Assembly (NCBI RefSeq): GCF_020497125.1
Contig: NC_059075.1
Span: 57,431,321-57,495,320, forward strand
Source of the DNA: Mauremys mutica
Lineage: Eukaryota > Chordata > Testudines > Geoemydidae
Direction: 5' to 3'
Length of the DNA: 64,000 nucleotides
Part shown: piece by piece, positions 55,151-64,000 of the stretch
Numbering within the stretch: position 1 is the first letter of the stretch
Layout of the letters: every line of letters starts with the position of its first letter
Program-made: the position numbers and the translations under genes
Notes under the pieces: generated by a model
Databases searched by the model: none
What the model was told of the DNA's origin: nothing
Seen by the model: only the letters and a program-made list of their open reading frames with translations

Positions 55151-56090
55151 TTCTATCATCATCAAGTGATCCATCCTGTCACCCATTCCCAGCATCTGGC
55201 AGACAGAGGCTAGGGTCACTATCCCTGCCCATCCTGGCTAATATCTGTTGATGGACCTATCCTCCATGAATGTATCTAGTTCTTTTTTGAACCCTGTTAT
55301 TGTCTTGGCCTTCACAACAACTTCTGGCAAGGATCTCCACAGGTTGACTGTGCGTTTTGTGAAGAAATACTTCCTTTTGTTTGTTTTAAATCTGCTGTTT
55401 ATTAATTTCATTTGGTGACCCCTAGTTTTTGTGTTATGAGAAGGAGTAAATAACACTGCCTTATTTACTTTCTCCACACCAGTCATGATTTTATAGATCT
55501 CTATCATATCCCCCTTAGTCGTCTCTTTTCCAAGCTGAAAAGTCCCAATCTTATTAATCTCTCCTCCTATGGAAGCCGTTCCATACCCCTAATAATTTTT
55601 ATTGCCCTTTTCAGAACCTTTTCTAATTCCAAGAGATCTTTTTTTGATATGGGGCAACCACATCTGCACGCAGTATTCAAGATGTGGCCGTATCATGGAT
55701 TTATATAGACACAATATGATATTTTCTGTCTCATTGTCTGTCCTTTTCTTAACGATTCCCAACATTCTGTTGACTTTTTTGACTGCCGCTGCAGTTTGAG
55801 TGGATGTTTTCAGAGAACTGTCCACAATGATGCCAAGATCTCTCTCTTGAGTGGTACCAACTAATTTAGACTCTGTCATTTTATATGTGTAGTTGGTATT
55901 ATGTTTTCCAATATGCATTACTTTGCATTTATCAACACTGAAATTCATGTGCCATTTTTTTGCCCAGTCATCCAGTTTTCTGAGATCCCTTTGTAGTTCT
56001 TCGCAGTCTGCTTTGGATCTAACTATTTTGAGTTGTTTTGTATCATCTGTAAATTTTGCCACCTCCCTGTTTACCCTTTTTTCCAGATAA
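55151..56090 (-). mobile_element. CR1 LINE fragment, minus strand
   Basis: On the minus strand it reads AKFTDDTKQLKIVRSKADCE, LDDWAKKWHMNFSVDKCKVM, RDLGIIVDSSLKTSTQTAAA and [18 protein letters not shown] frameshift follows, then [40 protein letters not shown] and [18 protein letters not shown]. The catalytic FADD is changed to FTDD. It is the same subfamily as the copy at 2810-6319 and is 5'-truncated within the RT. Confidence 0.85.
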
Positions 56091-56884
56091 AAGTGTTATA
56101 TAATGCTAAGGACTCTTGGAATGCTAAGTGGGGAAAAATATGTGATCATATAATTAAAGATTGTATCATAATGCAAACTCACAAGGGGGCTGAAATAGGG
56201 TTGCCTGTACAACCTTAATTCTGACATTTCTGACCTTTTGTGTGCTTGGCTTTGCAAGCTTAATAATGTTTTATTAATGTATGTTTTTGTGTGTTATATG
56301 ATATAAAATACATACACGCATGCTTCCATATCCACTTTACTTTTAATGCTTCTGTCATATGCACTTATCTCAGATGGTGGAAATAATGGTGAGGAATTTT
56401 GGGGTGGGGTTGCCCATCTTTAGAATACTGCAAGAAAAACATGTTGAATCAATTATTCCATGGAAAAAAATGGCAAAAAGTACCAAATAGCATATTTAGT
56501 AAGTACTGTTAAATGACTTTTATCCCTACTTAACTGTCCTGAGTTATACTTAATGTAAATTATGAGACGTGTTTCCATTTGTAGAGGGCAACAACTGCAG
56601 TAGATACGCCTCTTGCAAAAGCGATTTAGATTTTACACAAGACTCTTGGAATAAACTGGGAGAGATGCTTTTGGGAGTGGTTAGTGCTTTGAATGCATTT
56701 AACTAAAGATCTTAGTTAACCGCCTTAATGCCAAATGTATATTAAATCAAGCTTCTTGGTAACTTAGGACACACAAGTTAGTATCGCTGAAAAAATGTAT
56801 TATTTTTAGTCCTTCAAATGTGCCAGTTTGCCTTTTTGTTGTGTTAAATCTTAAAATAAAATGAGGATTTAAAAAAATGATGAA
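56091..56884. other. Intron, nothing recognised
   Basis: AT-rich; no recognisable repeat. Confidence 0.5.
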
Positions 56885-58440
56885 ATGAGAATAAGCAAGG
56901 ATGATTCTTATAGCCCCAGTGTGGCCAAGACAGCTCTGGTTCTCAGACCTCCAGATGCTCTTGATCCAGCCTACAGTGACATTACCCCTTGTACACAATC
57001 TACTATCACTGAATTGCTGCCAAGTTCTCCACCTTATCCCTCTCTGTCTCCACCTTACAGCATGGATGTTGAATGGCTAAACCCATTGGAGAGGGGCTGC
57101 TCTCAACAGGTTCAAAATATTCTCATCAGTAGCCGATAATTTTCCACTAGGGTAACTTATCTTGCAAAATGGAAGAGATTTCCTGTCTGTGCCACTTGGC
57201 TCCATCATCAAAAACACAGGTTCACAGTATCTTGGAATACACATTGCATTTGAAGGAGTCAGGCCTCTGTGTGAGCTCCATAAAGGTTCATTTGGCAGCC
57301 ATCTTTACATTGCACCTTCTCATAAAGGATGTTTGCTTTTTTTGCATCCCATGGCTGGAAGATTTTTAACAGGTTTACCTGGGGGTTTATCCTCCTATTT
57401 GTTAACACATCACAGGATCTTAACTTGATATTGATAAGGCTCATAGGACCACAGTTTAAGATACTGGCCTCCTGCTCTCTTTTTCAGCTGTCTGCAAAGA
57501 CGATGTTCTTTTTAGTGCTAATATATGCTAGAAGAGTGGGAGAGCTGAAGGCTTCGATAGTGGGACCTCCATATATGGCCTTTTATAAACATAAATTTCC
57601 TTTAAGACCTCACCCTAACTTCCTAACAAAAGTGGTATTGGGATTACATTTGAATCAGTTGATTAATCTACAGAAATTCTTTCCAAAGCCTCAAAACCAT
57701 AAGGTTGAAGACACTTCACACACTAGATATGTGACTCTTTCTATGTTGATAGGACTGTGATCATCTCCAAAACTGTTTATATCATAAACAGAACAGAATG
57801 AGAGGTCAGGCAGTTTCTGCACAGAGGATCCAGAAATGGATAACTCTTTGCACCATGACTTGTTATGATCTGGCCACCTTGTGGCATTTTTAATTAACAT
57901 CCCAATCATGGAAACTTGTAGAGCTGCCACATGGTATTCATTATGCTACTAAACATTATGCTATGACCGCAGCTTCCAGAGCTGTTGCTGACTTTGTAAT
58001 ATCTGTCCTTCTGTCTTTATTTAAGAAGACTTCAAATTCCCACGACCTAAAGAATTACTGCTCGGGATCACCTGAAGTAGAATATGTATGTGCACAAACC
58101 ACTGAAGGAGAAAAAAATGGTATCTTACCTGTACAGTAATTTTTTATTCTTCAAGATGTGTTGTGCACATATATTTTTCCATGAACCCACCTTTGGTGTC
58201 TGACATCACTGAGATACTAGTTTAAAGGAAATGAGAGGGGGTCCGGTGACTTTGCTCTTTTCGTGCCTCTAGCTGAGGGCATAGATACACAAGGCACATG
58301 CACTGCCCCAAGAGTTACTGCCAGCTAAACATCTCCGACTCAAGTGCAGTGGATGTGCACACACCTGAAATGGTGTATATGTGTGTGCAACACATCTTTA
58401 AGAACAACAGTTATTGTGAAGATAAGTAACCATTTTTTGT
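56885..58440 (+). mobile_element. Second DIRS-like remnant
   Basis: Frames resemble the RNase H end (ATGATTCTTATAGCCCCAGT, that is MILIAPVW). The recombinase part follows: ISSIKVHLAAIFTLHLLIKD, VLIYARRVGELKASIVGPPY, FLTKVVLGLHLNQLINLQKF. After it, 58100-58440 contains two copies of the DIRS end motif (ATGGTATCTTACCTGTACAG with TCTTCAAGATGTGTTGTGCA, and the inverted TGCAACACATCTTTAAGAAC). It is in sense with RYR3, 5'-truncated and full of stops. ARRVGE could be the first catalytic Arg of the tyrosine recombinase. Confidence 0.72.
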
Positions 58441-59000
58441 GGTTACTCAGAAGTATCAGAGTTTATATCCCCTCTAATTTTATTTAATCCTCTAACTGTG
58501 GATGCTCTCATTATCCCTATGAATATCTAATCCCTTCCATGAATGAAGTTAATTATAATGCATTGGGAACTCTGATATTTCATGAATAACTGAAATAAGA
58601 CATAAGTACTATAGATATTAAAATTATCTGCCAATCGCTGTTAGCTTTATACAGGCAAAGGCTCTTGCGTTAGGTCATGGTATGAGCACACATTGCCTGA
58701 GCTGATCATATTCTTTTTGCTAACAGCTTCAAAGGTCTCAAGTGATTTGCTCAGTTCATGCACTATTCTGCCACTTATCAGTCTGGAGAATGTAGCTCAT
58801 TGTCTGTCTCTTAAAGCAAAAACAGTCACAAAGCAGATGAAGACAAGGTTATGTCTTCATGTTTGAAAGAAAATAAATTACTTAAAATAGCTTGTGTGGC
58901 TGTCAAAATGTTTGTGTCGGTATAGTTGCTATTCTGTTGCTAACACCTTAAATACAGGAAATTGTTCAAAGCCTTTCTCCCCTAACTCCTTTCTCATCAG
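58441..59000. other. Intron, nothing recognised
   Basis: AT-rich; ends in TTTCTCATCAG. Confidence 0.6.
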
Positions 59001-59193
59001 GTCGAGTACCCCGAGCTGTAGCATCTGTCAATCAGCATTTGTTGGCATCTGATGACGTAGTTAGCTGCTGCTTGGATTTAGGGGTGCCCAGTATTTCATT
59101 CCGCATTAATGGACAACCTGTACAGGGAATGTTTGAGAACTTCAATGTCGATGGACTTTTCTTTCCTGTGGTGAGCTTCTCTGCAGGTGTCAA
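59001..59193 (+). CDS. RYR3: RYR3 exon, SPRY1 continuation ([20 protein letters not shown])
   Basis: This is the last exon in the window. It follows TTTCTCATCAG, completes Gly and reads [60 protein letters not shown] and AGV. Two bases of a split codon precede GTAAGT (193 bases). [30 protein letters not shown] is the second half of SPRY1. The following exon lies beyond 64000. Confidence 0.95.
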
Positions 59194-59394
59194 GTAAGTG
59201 CTTGATCTCTTTCTATTAATATTTTGGTCTTTTTGCCATGCTGTCATGCTGCCTATTGTTTAACATACATGATTTCTTTTATTTTATTGCTTTGATACTC
59301 TACTACTTTCAGTCAGGGAAAAAATACATCCATTTGTTTAGAGACTACTTGGTTTGGAATTGGCACATGGAACTTTTGATCTCTTGGTGATTAA

Positions 59395-59580
59395 CATAAG
59401 AATGGCCGTACCGGGTCAGACCAAAGGTCCATCTAGCCCAGTATCTGTCTACCGACAGTGGCCAATGCCAGGTGCCCCAGAGGGAGTGAACCTAACAGGC
59501 AATGATCAAGTGATCTCTCTCCTGCCATCCATCTCCATCCTCTGCCGAACAGAGGCTAGGGACACCATTCTTTACCCAGA
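59395..59580 (-). mobile_element. CR1 3' UTR fragment, minus strand
   Basis: The complement of the 3' UTR of the copy at 2810-6319: AATGGCCGTACCGGGTCAGA, CCAAAGGTCCATCTAGCCCA and AATGATCAAGTGATCTCTCT. Only the last ~185 bases are present. Confidence 0.88.
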
Positions 59581-60319
59581 TTGATTTGAATCTGTCTCAG
59601 GGCTGACAATGACTGAAATCATTATCATTTGATGGCTTTTTGGTGACTTAGTGGAAGTTAGTTTGGTCTCAGTCCAGTTATCAGTGGACAAGTATCCACT
59701 TCAAAAACACAGCACCACAACTGGCATTAACTGAAACCTTTGTTGGCAATCTCAAAAAGAGCTAAAAAATAAATTATCATGAAGACTAAACTCCCTTCTC
59801 ACACTAGAGAACTTGAAGAACAATAGTGAGGCAGTATGGGAAACCTTATATACTCTACTGCCCATTCTCCACGTGTTTTATAGAAAAACGAAGACATTTG
59901 ACTTCAGAACTGTCTGGTATCTTTCACCACACCTAAACTCAGTTCCAAAAATATTTTTCAAGTGTGATTATACTCTCAAAAGTCACTGGGTAAAAGTAGT
60001 ACTCTCTTTCTTAAGAGAGCTGATTAAAGTGTTAAGTCTGTTTACTTCAGTGACTAAAATAGGTTACTAAGATTAGCATTGTTAACATTACAAAGACAGC
60101 ATAGTAGACAGTAAGGTGGATTCTATTCTGGCTTTTCAATGATCATCAGAATTATTATCTAAAATTTCCAATGTTACACCTGTGCTGACCCGTTAGGCAC
60201 AGGAAGCTCTGGGGGCCTAATTTATGCTTTATTACTGTTTTGATTTGCAAGTAGGAAAGAATGAAACCTGACTTTCAGAGATCAGGATCATTCTGCAAGT
60301 AAGGAAATCATTGAGAGGA
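59581..60319. other. Intron, nothing recognised
   Basis: No repeat or gene recognised. Confidence 0.5.
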
Positions 60320-61113
60320 TGTGATGGTGTGTAAAAGCTCTATGCTGAGCTAAAATAAGAAGGGATTAATGGCTTGGCCTGCAGTTCTGCAACACATGCA
60401 AGAAGTATCAAGCCTAGAGGGAATAATCAGGAAAGGAACCAGCAGCGAAGGAAAAGAACAAGGTGCAGAGGGCATGGCCACCTTTGCAGAGGGGGAATCT
60501 CTCTGTAGGCCTGGAATGAATTGAGTCCCACAGTTGTGTGACCTACATCCCACCCAGAATAGAAAGGAAGAGCAGTGGGGCTTACATTAGGGAAGAAAAG
60601 CTCAGGCTACAGATGATTCATCCATTTAGAAATTAGGAAAAGTGGCTAGGTTTTCCTGAGATAAAGGAAGTCTGAGGACCAGCTGTTTGTGGGCTTTTCT
60701 CAAGGAGCTGATTTCACAAATGTTATGAAAATCTAGTCAATGGGAGAACTGCCAGGCCTCTCCAAACAGAATAATCAGAGTGCCTGGAAAGAAACGAGGA
60801 GTGGGAGTGGGTTTTACTCTCCCTCTGGAACCAACATTATTCTATACCCAGTTTAGAGTGGAGATGGACAAGAGCTGGCTGAAAATGTTCAGAAGGAACA
60901 GTTTTCCACTGGAAAATGCTGATTCAATGGAATTGACCCATTCTGTGGGAACAGTCAGGAGGAGCACACTCCATCAGCCCCTCTGATTGGCTACTCCTCT
61001 GCAGCCACTTTAAGCTGTCTGGAGGACTTCTCTCTCCTTTACTCTGGGGAAGGGTGATGCAGGGCTATGAGGCCTCCATCAGTGGGCCTCTGGACCTAGT
61101 CCACCCTGTCACA
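60320..61113 (-). mobile_element. Possible LTR, minus orientation, with adjoining purine tract
   Basis: The block TGTGATGGTG...CCACCCTGTCACA has TG...CA ends with inverted tips. On the minus strand it begins TGTGACAGGGTGGACTAGG, and it is preceded there by GAAGGGGGAAGCA, which looks like a polypurine tract beside a 3' LTR. The partner LTR and internal genes are not recognised. The CT-rich stretch at 61140-61400 would then be internal sequence. Confidence 0.5.
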
Positions 61114-61627
61114 TGCTTCCCCCTTCAGACAGGCTTGTAGCAGTGGTTCTTGCCCCCAACAGTCAAGGATCACTCTGGACTGCCTCTGGCTCTCTTCAGC
61201 CTCTGGCTCTTGGGCTACCTCTGCCTCTGGATCTGGCCCTCTTTGGCCTCAGGGTCTGGCTCTGGTTCTGCCCAATAAATACTTTAAAATCTTGCCTGTT
61301 TTTCACAGCTTTCTCTGGCTCTGGCTCCCTTCAGCCTCTGCCTCTGGCTTTGTTGTTTTACTGCTTTCTGTCTCAGCCTCTGCCTCCGGCCTCACACAAT
61401 AAAACAGTTAAAAGCTTGCCACAGTAAAACAGTTAATTCCAACCTAGCCCCCTTTAGATAAGAATAGTCTGAAGATCCCACTTCTGGTACCATAATGTAA
61501 TGGGGTTGGCACCCACCTCTCATTGGTGTCCCCTTTTCTCTCACCAATATGCCTGCAATCAGTCTCTTTCATGGGGCAGCACCCACCTCTCGCAGGCGGC
61601 CCCCTCTTTGGTTGGTTGAATGGGTGT
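61114..61627. repeat. CTCTGG-rich imperfect repeats
   Basis: Many copies of CCTCTGGCTCT/CAGCCTCTG over 61160-61400, then TTGGCACCCACCTCTCATTG and a partial second copy GCAGCACCCACCTCTCGCAG. It is probably the interior of an LTR element. Confidence 0.5.
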
Positions 61628-62280
61628 TGTGACAAAGTGCGACTATTCTTAATGTTTTCTCTGAATACTGTGTGGGTGCCTCAGTTTCCCCTATGCATTT
61701 CTTAAGTCTCCAGTGTGCATAAATGGCCGACACTCTGTCTCCTGGCAACAAATGGCCAGGGCCCTTCCCCACTGCAAGGGGATGGCTAAAGATGAACAAA
61801 GAGATCAGGTGACCTCCTGGCCTGGGAAAGGCCGGAAAGGAGGGGCTGGAGGGGGTTTCAGTTGGGAGCTGGCTGGGGATGGGAAGTGAGTGCAGACGGG
61901 GTTGTCTGGCTCGCTGGGCCCCAGAATGGACCCAGCTGAGGGGTCCCATTCTCTGAACCTACAAGCTCTGTTTTAGACCATGTTCCTGTCATCTAATAAA
62001 CCTCTGTTTTACTGGCTGGCTAAGAGTCACGTCTGACTGCGAAGTGGGGCTGCGTGCAGGACTCTGTGGCTTCCCCAGGACCCCGCCTGGGCAAACGCAC
62101 TGTGGGAAGCTCACGGAGGGTCAGTGGATGCTGAATGCTCCAAGGTCAGACCCAGGAAGGTGAAGCCATGTGAGCTTCTTGCACTGAAGACAGTCTGCTC
62201 CAAGGGAGAGGCGGCTCCCCAAAGTCCTGATTGGCTTTGTGGGGAGCAGTTCCAGAGCATCGCCCGGGGACTCCGTGACA
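61628..62280 (+). mobile_element. Solo LTR with 5-base duplication
   Basis: A 653-base block starts TGTGACAAAGTGCGACT and ends GACTCCGTGACA, flanked by exact GGTGT at 61623-61627 and 62281-62285. It carries TAATAAACCTCTGTTTTACT near 61995, a likely polyadenylation signal, supporting plus orientation. It has no ORF. It is nested in the repeat-rich region and was therefore inserted later. Confidence 0.78.
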
Positions 62281-62285
62281 GGTGT

Positions 62286-62880
62286 GAGTCTGATTTTGGT
62301 TTTAGTTCTTATATCGGGGTGGCAACTGCCTCTCGCGTGCACTTCCCCTTCCCAGCTGATGGTTCTCTTGGCGGGTCTTCAGCAACACAGTCCTCCCTCC
62401 GAGCCACATACGTTGCCCCCCCTTCCAGGGTATATGGTACAAGTTCTTATCTTGGCTCTGGTATGGGGCCATAGCTCTAAGGCTGCTGCCACAGGCACTG
62501 CCTTCTTCAAGCACCTAGCCGGGGCCCATCTTGGTACCCGCAGCTGGTGGTGTTTCAGCAGGTCTCCCTGGGCTCAGTCTTCAACCAGACCAGCGGGGCC
62601 CATCTTGGAACCCTCGCTGGCCTGACCAGGTTCTCTGTTCAGTCCCCCTGGGCTTCAGCCTGCCTGCACTGACCTTCCACTGGTCCTGCTGCTCTTCTTG
62701 CCAGCCAGGCACCTGGACTTCAGCAGCCTTCCCTGGGTTGCAGTCCCATCTGCAGTGAGCTCTCTGTGGTACTGCTGTTCTTCCAGCCAGCCAGTCACCC
62801 ACTCGTCACTCTCAAACTCCACGCAGCAATTGAAATTCTCTGCTCTGCTTCTGGCCTTGGATTGGCTGCTCCATGCTGCC
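62286..62880. repeat. Imperfect tandem repeats, GC-rich
   Basis: GGGGCCCATCTTGG recurs about 75 bases apart (near 62520 and 62595). CTGCTGTTCTTCCAGCCAGCCAG echoes CTGCTCTTCTTGCCAGCCAGG about 85 bases earlier. ORFs of up to 128 codons here follow the biased composition. No family recognised. Confidence 0.45.
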
Positions 62881-64000
62881 AGGTTGAGACCCCGAAATCC
62901 CTGACAGCCTCCTAGATCTCTTCCTCTTCATCCCAACCGCCTGACTCAGCATCCCGGTGAAATTTTGCATCCAGTGTTCAGTTCCCTGTGTCTCATGGCA
63001 TGGATGCTTCATGGTTCGATGAGGAGTAATGATGGTCAGAGACCGTCCAGCAAATCTTGCTTAATAGTAGAAACCCCACCAGACTGGCCTATTTGGCCAA
63101 CTGGAAGCGGTTCTCAATGTGGTTGCTAGCCCAGGGAGTTAAGTCAAAGATGCTGTGATGAAGCAGAGCAACAGCTGGCCAGCACACCAGGGATTAAAGA
63201 GACCCTCTGGGCCGAGCTAGCCCCAACCTGTTATACCTCCAGCTAATGCCAGTTCTGGAGGGAGGAGAAAAAGAAAGCTTGGCTCAGTTTGGGGCTGACT
63301 GGCGAAGGGGCAGGAGCTATCTGCCTCTGTAACTGAGGGGAAGGATCACTAACCTGTCTGCCAAGACCGCCACCTGACAAGAAGCATTGTCTCCCCAGCC
63401 ACAGAAGACTCTGGAGGAGTCCAGCACCAAAGGAAACTGGGGGCAAAGTCTAGGGACTTCGTGGGGTTTGGCCTCCCCAACGTGCAGTCGACTGCCTGAA
63501 GCAGCCTGGGATTGTGACAAGGTTCTGTTCAAGGCCCACAAGAGGACCCTGTGGGAAGCAGGCCACCCAATTAAGTGGACTAGAGTGGCCATGCTCCTAA
63601 CAGAACAGAATGGTAGGAAGTAGCCCAGGGCTTGGACCTGGTGAAGAGGGAGGGCCCAGGTTCCCCTGTCTTCCCCCCTTACCTTAAAGACTGAGGGCCC
63701 ACAACCAAGTAGAGGGCTGAGAACCACCTAACCAGTAGGCTGTACGGGCCTCCGGGCAACTCAGTAGAGATGCCTTGAATTCAGGACATCTTGGAGTACC
63801 TGTTGCACCTTCAGTCTTCTGATATTGCACTTGGTTCATTGAGAGTCACCTGGCAGTGATTTCTGCATTACATCCACCCATCCATGAAAAATCAGTGTTT
63901 TTTTAACTCCATGCTTGTGAGGTTCTTGAAATGAGTCACTTGTAACCATCCACTGGTAAAGGACCTTAGTGCTGTGGGACCTTAGTGCCGTCTTAGCAGT
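62881..64000 (+). mobile_element. Third DIRS-like remnant, with an insertion, running off the window
   Basis: The pieces LHPNRLTQHPGEILHPVFSS with LCLMAWMLHG (62930-63020) and TRLAYLANWKRFSMWLL (63080-63125) correspond to the RNase H end and the start of the recombinase of DIRS elements. IQDILEYLLHLQSSDIALGS with LRVTW (63780-63860) continues it. A 614-base block at 63154-63767 interrupts it between AGATGC copies. It is the same sense as RYR3. Confidence 0.6.
63154..63767. mobile_element. Unidentified insertion in the third DIRS remnant
   Basis: AGATGC occurs at 63148-63153 and again at 63768-63773, and the DIRS-like frame resumes after the second copy. The block starts TGTGATGAAGCAGAG, reminiscent of the TGTGAyA LTRs nearby, but ends CTCAGTAG rather than CA. 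No ORF with motifs; the 136-codon minus ORF is not convincing. Confidence 0.45.

Larger units (their letters stand above)
1..64000 (+). other. RYR3: RYR3 gene, internal part (12 exons and their introns)
   Basis: The whole window lies within one gene. Twelve exons between 8921 and 59193 join in frame to 1702 coding bases (about 567 residues) with AG/GT borders throughout. RYR3 is a homotetrameric calcium-release channel of the sarco/endoplasmic reticulum, about 4,900 residues long. This part encodes the cytoplasmic N-terminal beta-trefoil/MIR end, the RIH domain and the start of SPRY1. The paralogue was chosen from recalled family sequence. The linker after the first RIH helices reads GNNRTAAP then LPIEEV, and HKRDIEGMG and YFQPPEEE also fit RYR3; RYR1 and RYR2 differ clearly here. 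Introns range from 328 bases (17332-17659) to about 8.2 kb. The first exon enters with two bases of a split codon and the last exits with two bases of one, so flanking exons exist outside the window. Promoter, start codon and stop codon are not present. Confidence 0.93.

Noticed and set aside
8921..59193. Gene could be RYR1 or RYR2 instead of RYR3
   Set aside because: [34 protein letters not shown] and RANQN fit RYR3. RYR2 (VRKEVDGMG, ECIDRLHVY) and RYR1 have different, longer linkers in recalled sequence.
8921..59193. Processed RYR pseudogene
   Set aside because: Introns with AG/GT borders separate all twelve pieces, no frame is broken and codon phases match at every junction.
62239..62625. 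128-codon ORF and neighbours in 62124-62904
   Set aside because: They lie over an LTR end and imperfect tandem repeats; no motif, and frames on both strands are open.

Overview
This is vertebrate nuclear DNA. It lies wholly inside one large gene and carries no bacterial, plasmid or viral genome organisation. Twelve short exons on the + strand, each with AG/GT borders and mutually compatible phases, encode about 567 consecutive residues of a ryanodine receptor. The sequence fits RYR3 better than RYR1 or RYR2. The diagnostic stretch is the GNNRTAAP / LPIEEV linker in the exon at 39590-39758, together with the HKRDIEGMG and YFQPPEEE segments. The exons run from the end of the N-terminal beta-trefoil/MIR region, through the RIH helical domain, into the first SPRY domain. 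The 5' exons and most of the 3' exons lie outside the window.

The repeat content points to a reptile, most likely a hidden-necked (cryptodiran) turtle. A tRNA-derived SINE at about 50400-50583 looks like the tortoise/Cry I family. CR1 LINEs are numerous and some are recent. DIRS-like tyrosine-recombinase retroelements, hAT elements and short LTRs beginning TGTGAyA are also present. The species assignment comes from recalled repeat families, not from a search.

Layout: 1-8920 is an upstream intron with a foldback-repeat arm, an LTR, a nearly complete CR1 (2810-6319) and an older CR1 (6340-8000). 9015-17256 is an intron holding a decayed but almost complete protein-coding DNA-transposon-like element (about 10640-13020) whose family I cannot name. 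17817-25731 is mostly unrecognised intron with small MITE-like elements. 25897-31530 carries a large minus-strand CR1 with a GDSL-type ORF1. 31653-39589 carries a DIRS-like element with inverted ends, split by a solo LTR with a 5-bp target duplication. 39759-47205 is a dense nest of CR1, foldback repeat, hAT pieces, a GC-rich insert and a U1 snRNA-like pseudogene. 47302-59000 holds older CR1 pieces, the SINE, a hairpin repeat, a short LTR and a second DIRS remnant. 59194-64000 holds a CR1 tail, LTRs and a third DIRS remnant with its own insertion.

The only host protein gene is RYR3, an intracellular calcium-release channel. Everything else is intronic and mostly mobile-element debris. The most unusual items are the unnamed transposon at 11013-12702, the foldback repeats with a hammerhead-ribozyme-like core, and the U1-like copy with an altered 5' end.
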